From NCBI GenBank assembly GCA_016302005.1, contig JAEDOK010000111.1, positions 1-5,341 on the forward strand: 5,341 bases of DNA. The letters are read 5' to 3'. The notes beneath the pieces are model-generated. The model made no database searches. It saw nothing but the letters and a program-made list of their open reading frames with translations, and was not told where the DNA came from. This document shows, in pieces, positions 5,213-5,341 of this stretch (within the stretch, counting starts at the first letter, position 1; every line of letters starts with the position of its first letter). A program made the translations under genes and the position numbers. The stretch is from Oscillospiraceae bacterium. Its GTDB lineage: Bacteria > Bacillota_A > Clostridia > Oscillospirales > Oscillospiraceae.

Positions 5213-5341
5213 GCGCGCAGGTGCTGCGCATTTCAGTGAATCGTGAAAAGCGTCGGAGCGCTCCGCGCGGATTGTAAATGTAGGGTGGGGACATGTCCTG
5301 TTGAATCAGCGGCTCTGTCTGCGTGGGCAAAGCCCACTTGT
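5194..5341. other. Gene-free 3' flank with clustered palindromes
   Basis: No coding region is supportable here. Besides the element at the stop codon there are GCGCAG-GTG-CTGCGC (5215-5229), the perfect 12-base palindrome CGGAGCGCTCCG (5254-5265), TGTAGGG again (5279-5285) followed by GGACATGTCC (5289-5298), and GTGGGC-AAA-GCCCAC (5323-5337) running into TTGT at the window edge. The operon probably ends within this stretch, but none of the hairpins has a convincing U tract inside the window. Confidence 0.6.
5323..5341 (+). terminator. Possible terminator hairpin cut by the window edge
   Basis: A 6-base stem, GTGGGC (5323-5328) and GCCCAC (5332-5337), with an AAA loop is followed by TTGT before the sequence stops. 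If more T residues follow, this would be the operon's intrinsic terminator; the window does not show this. Confidence 0.35.

Overview
The window holds a complete carbohydrate ABC importer operon of the CUT1 (MalFG/UgpAE) type, all on the + strand: promoter and operator, then a substrate-binding lipoprotein, two membrane permeases and a LacI-family regulator. The source looks like a gut-type anaerobic member of the Clostridia, probably Oscillospirales/Ruminococcaceae. The grounds are the moderately high GC coding DNA with AT-rich control regions, strong AGGAGG-type ribosome binding sites, a Gram-positive style lipoprotein anchor followed by a Thr/Pro/Glu linker, and GC-rich palindromic repeats around TGTAGGG in the spacers. 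I cannot name a species.

Layout: 1-301 is control DNA with a hairpin at 9-46, a sigma-A-like promoter at 195-223, and a near-ideal LacI-type operator at 234-257 just downstream of the expected transcription start. The binding protein is at 302-1672. A 195-nt spacer (1673-1867) contains a GC-rich terminator-like hairpin and a long imperfect inverted repeat. Permease 1 (1868-3298) overlaps permease 2 (3298-4179) by one base (TAATG). The LacI-family regulator (4183-5193) starts four bases after the permease 2 stop. The last 148 bases contain no gene, only several short palindromes.

How it works together (inference from family knowledge): the lipoprotein captures an oligosaccharide or sugar outside the membrane and the two permeases form the channel. 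No ATPase is encoded here, so the importer probably borrows a shared MsmX/MsmK/UgpC-type ATPase encoded elsewhere. The regulator most likely binds the 234-257 operator and represses the whole operon, including its own gene, until an inducing sugar appears. The hairpin after the first gene probably lets the binding protein be made in excess over the permeases. The substrate cannot be read from the sequence, because no glycoside hydrolase or sugar kinase lies in the window.

I did not find a clearly new biological system. The most unusual points are a roughly 190-residue, four-helix N-terminal extension on permease 1, the repeat-filled spacer inside the operon, and the clean promoter/operator arrangement that pairs with the last gene.
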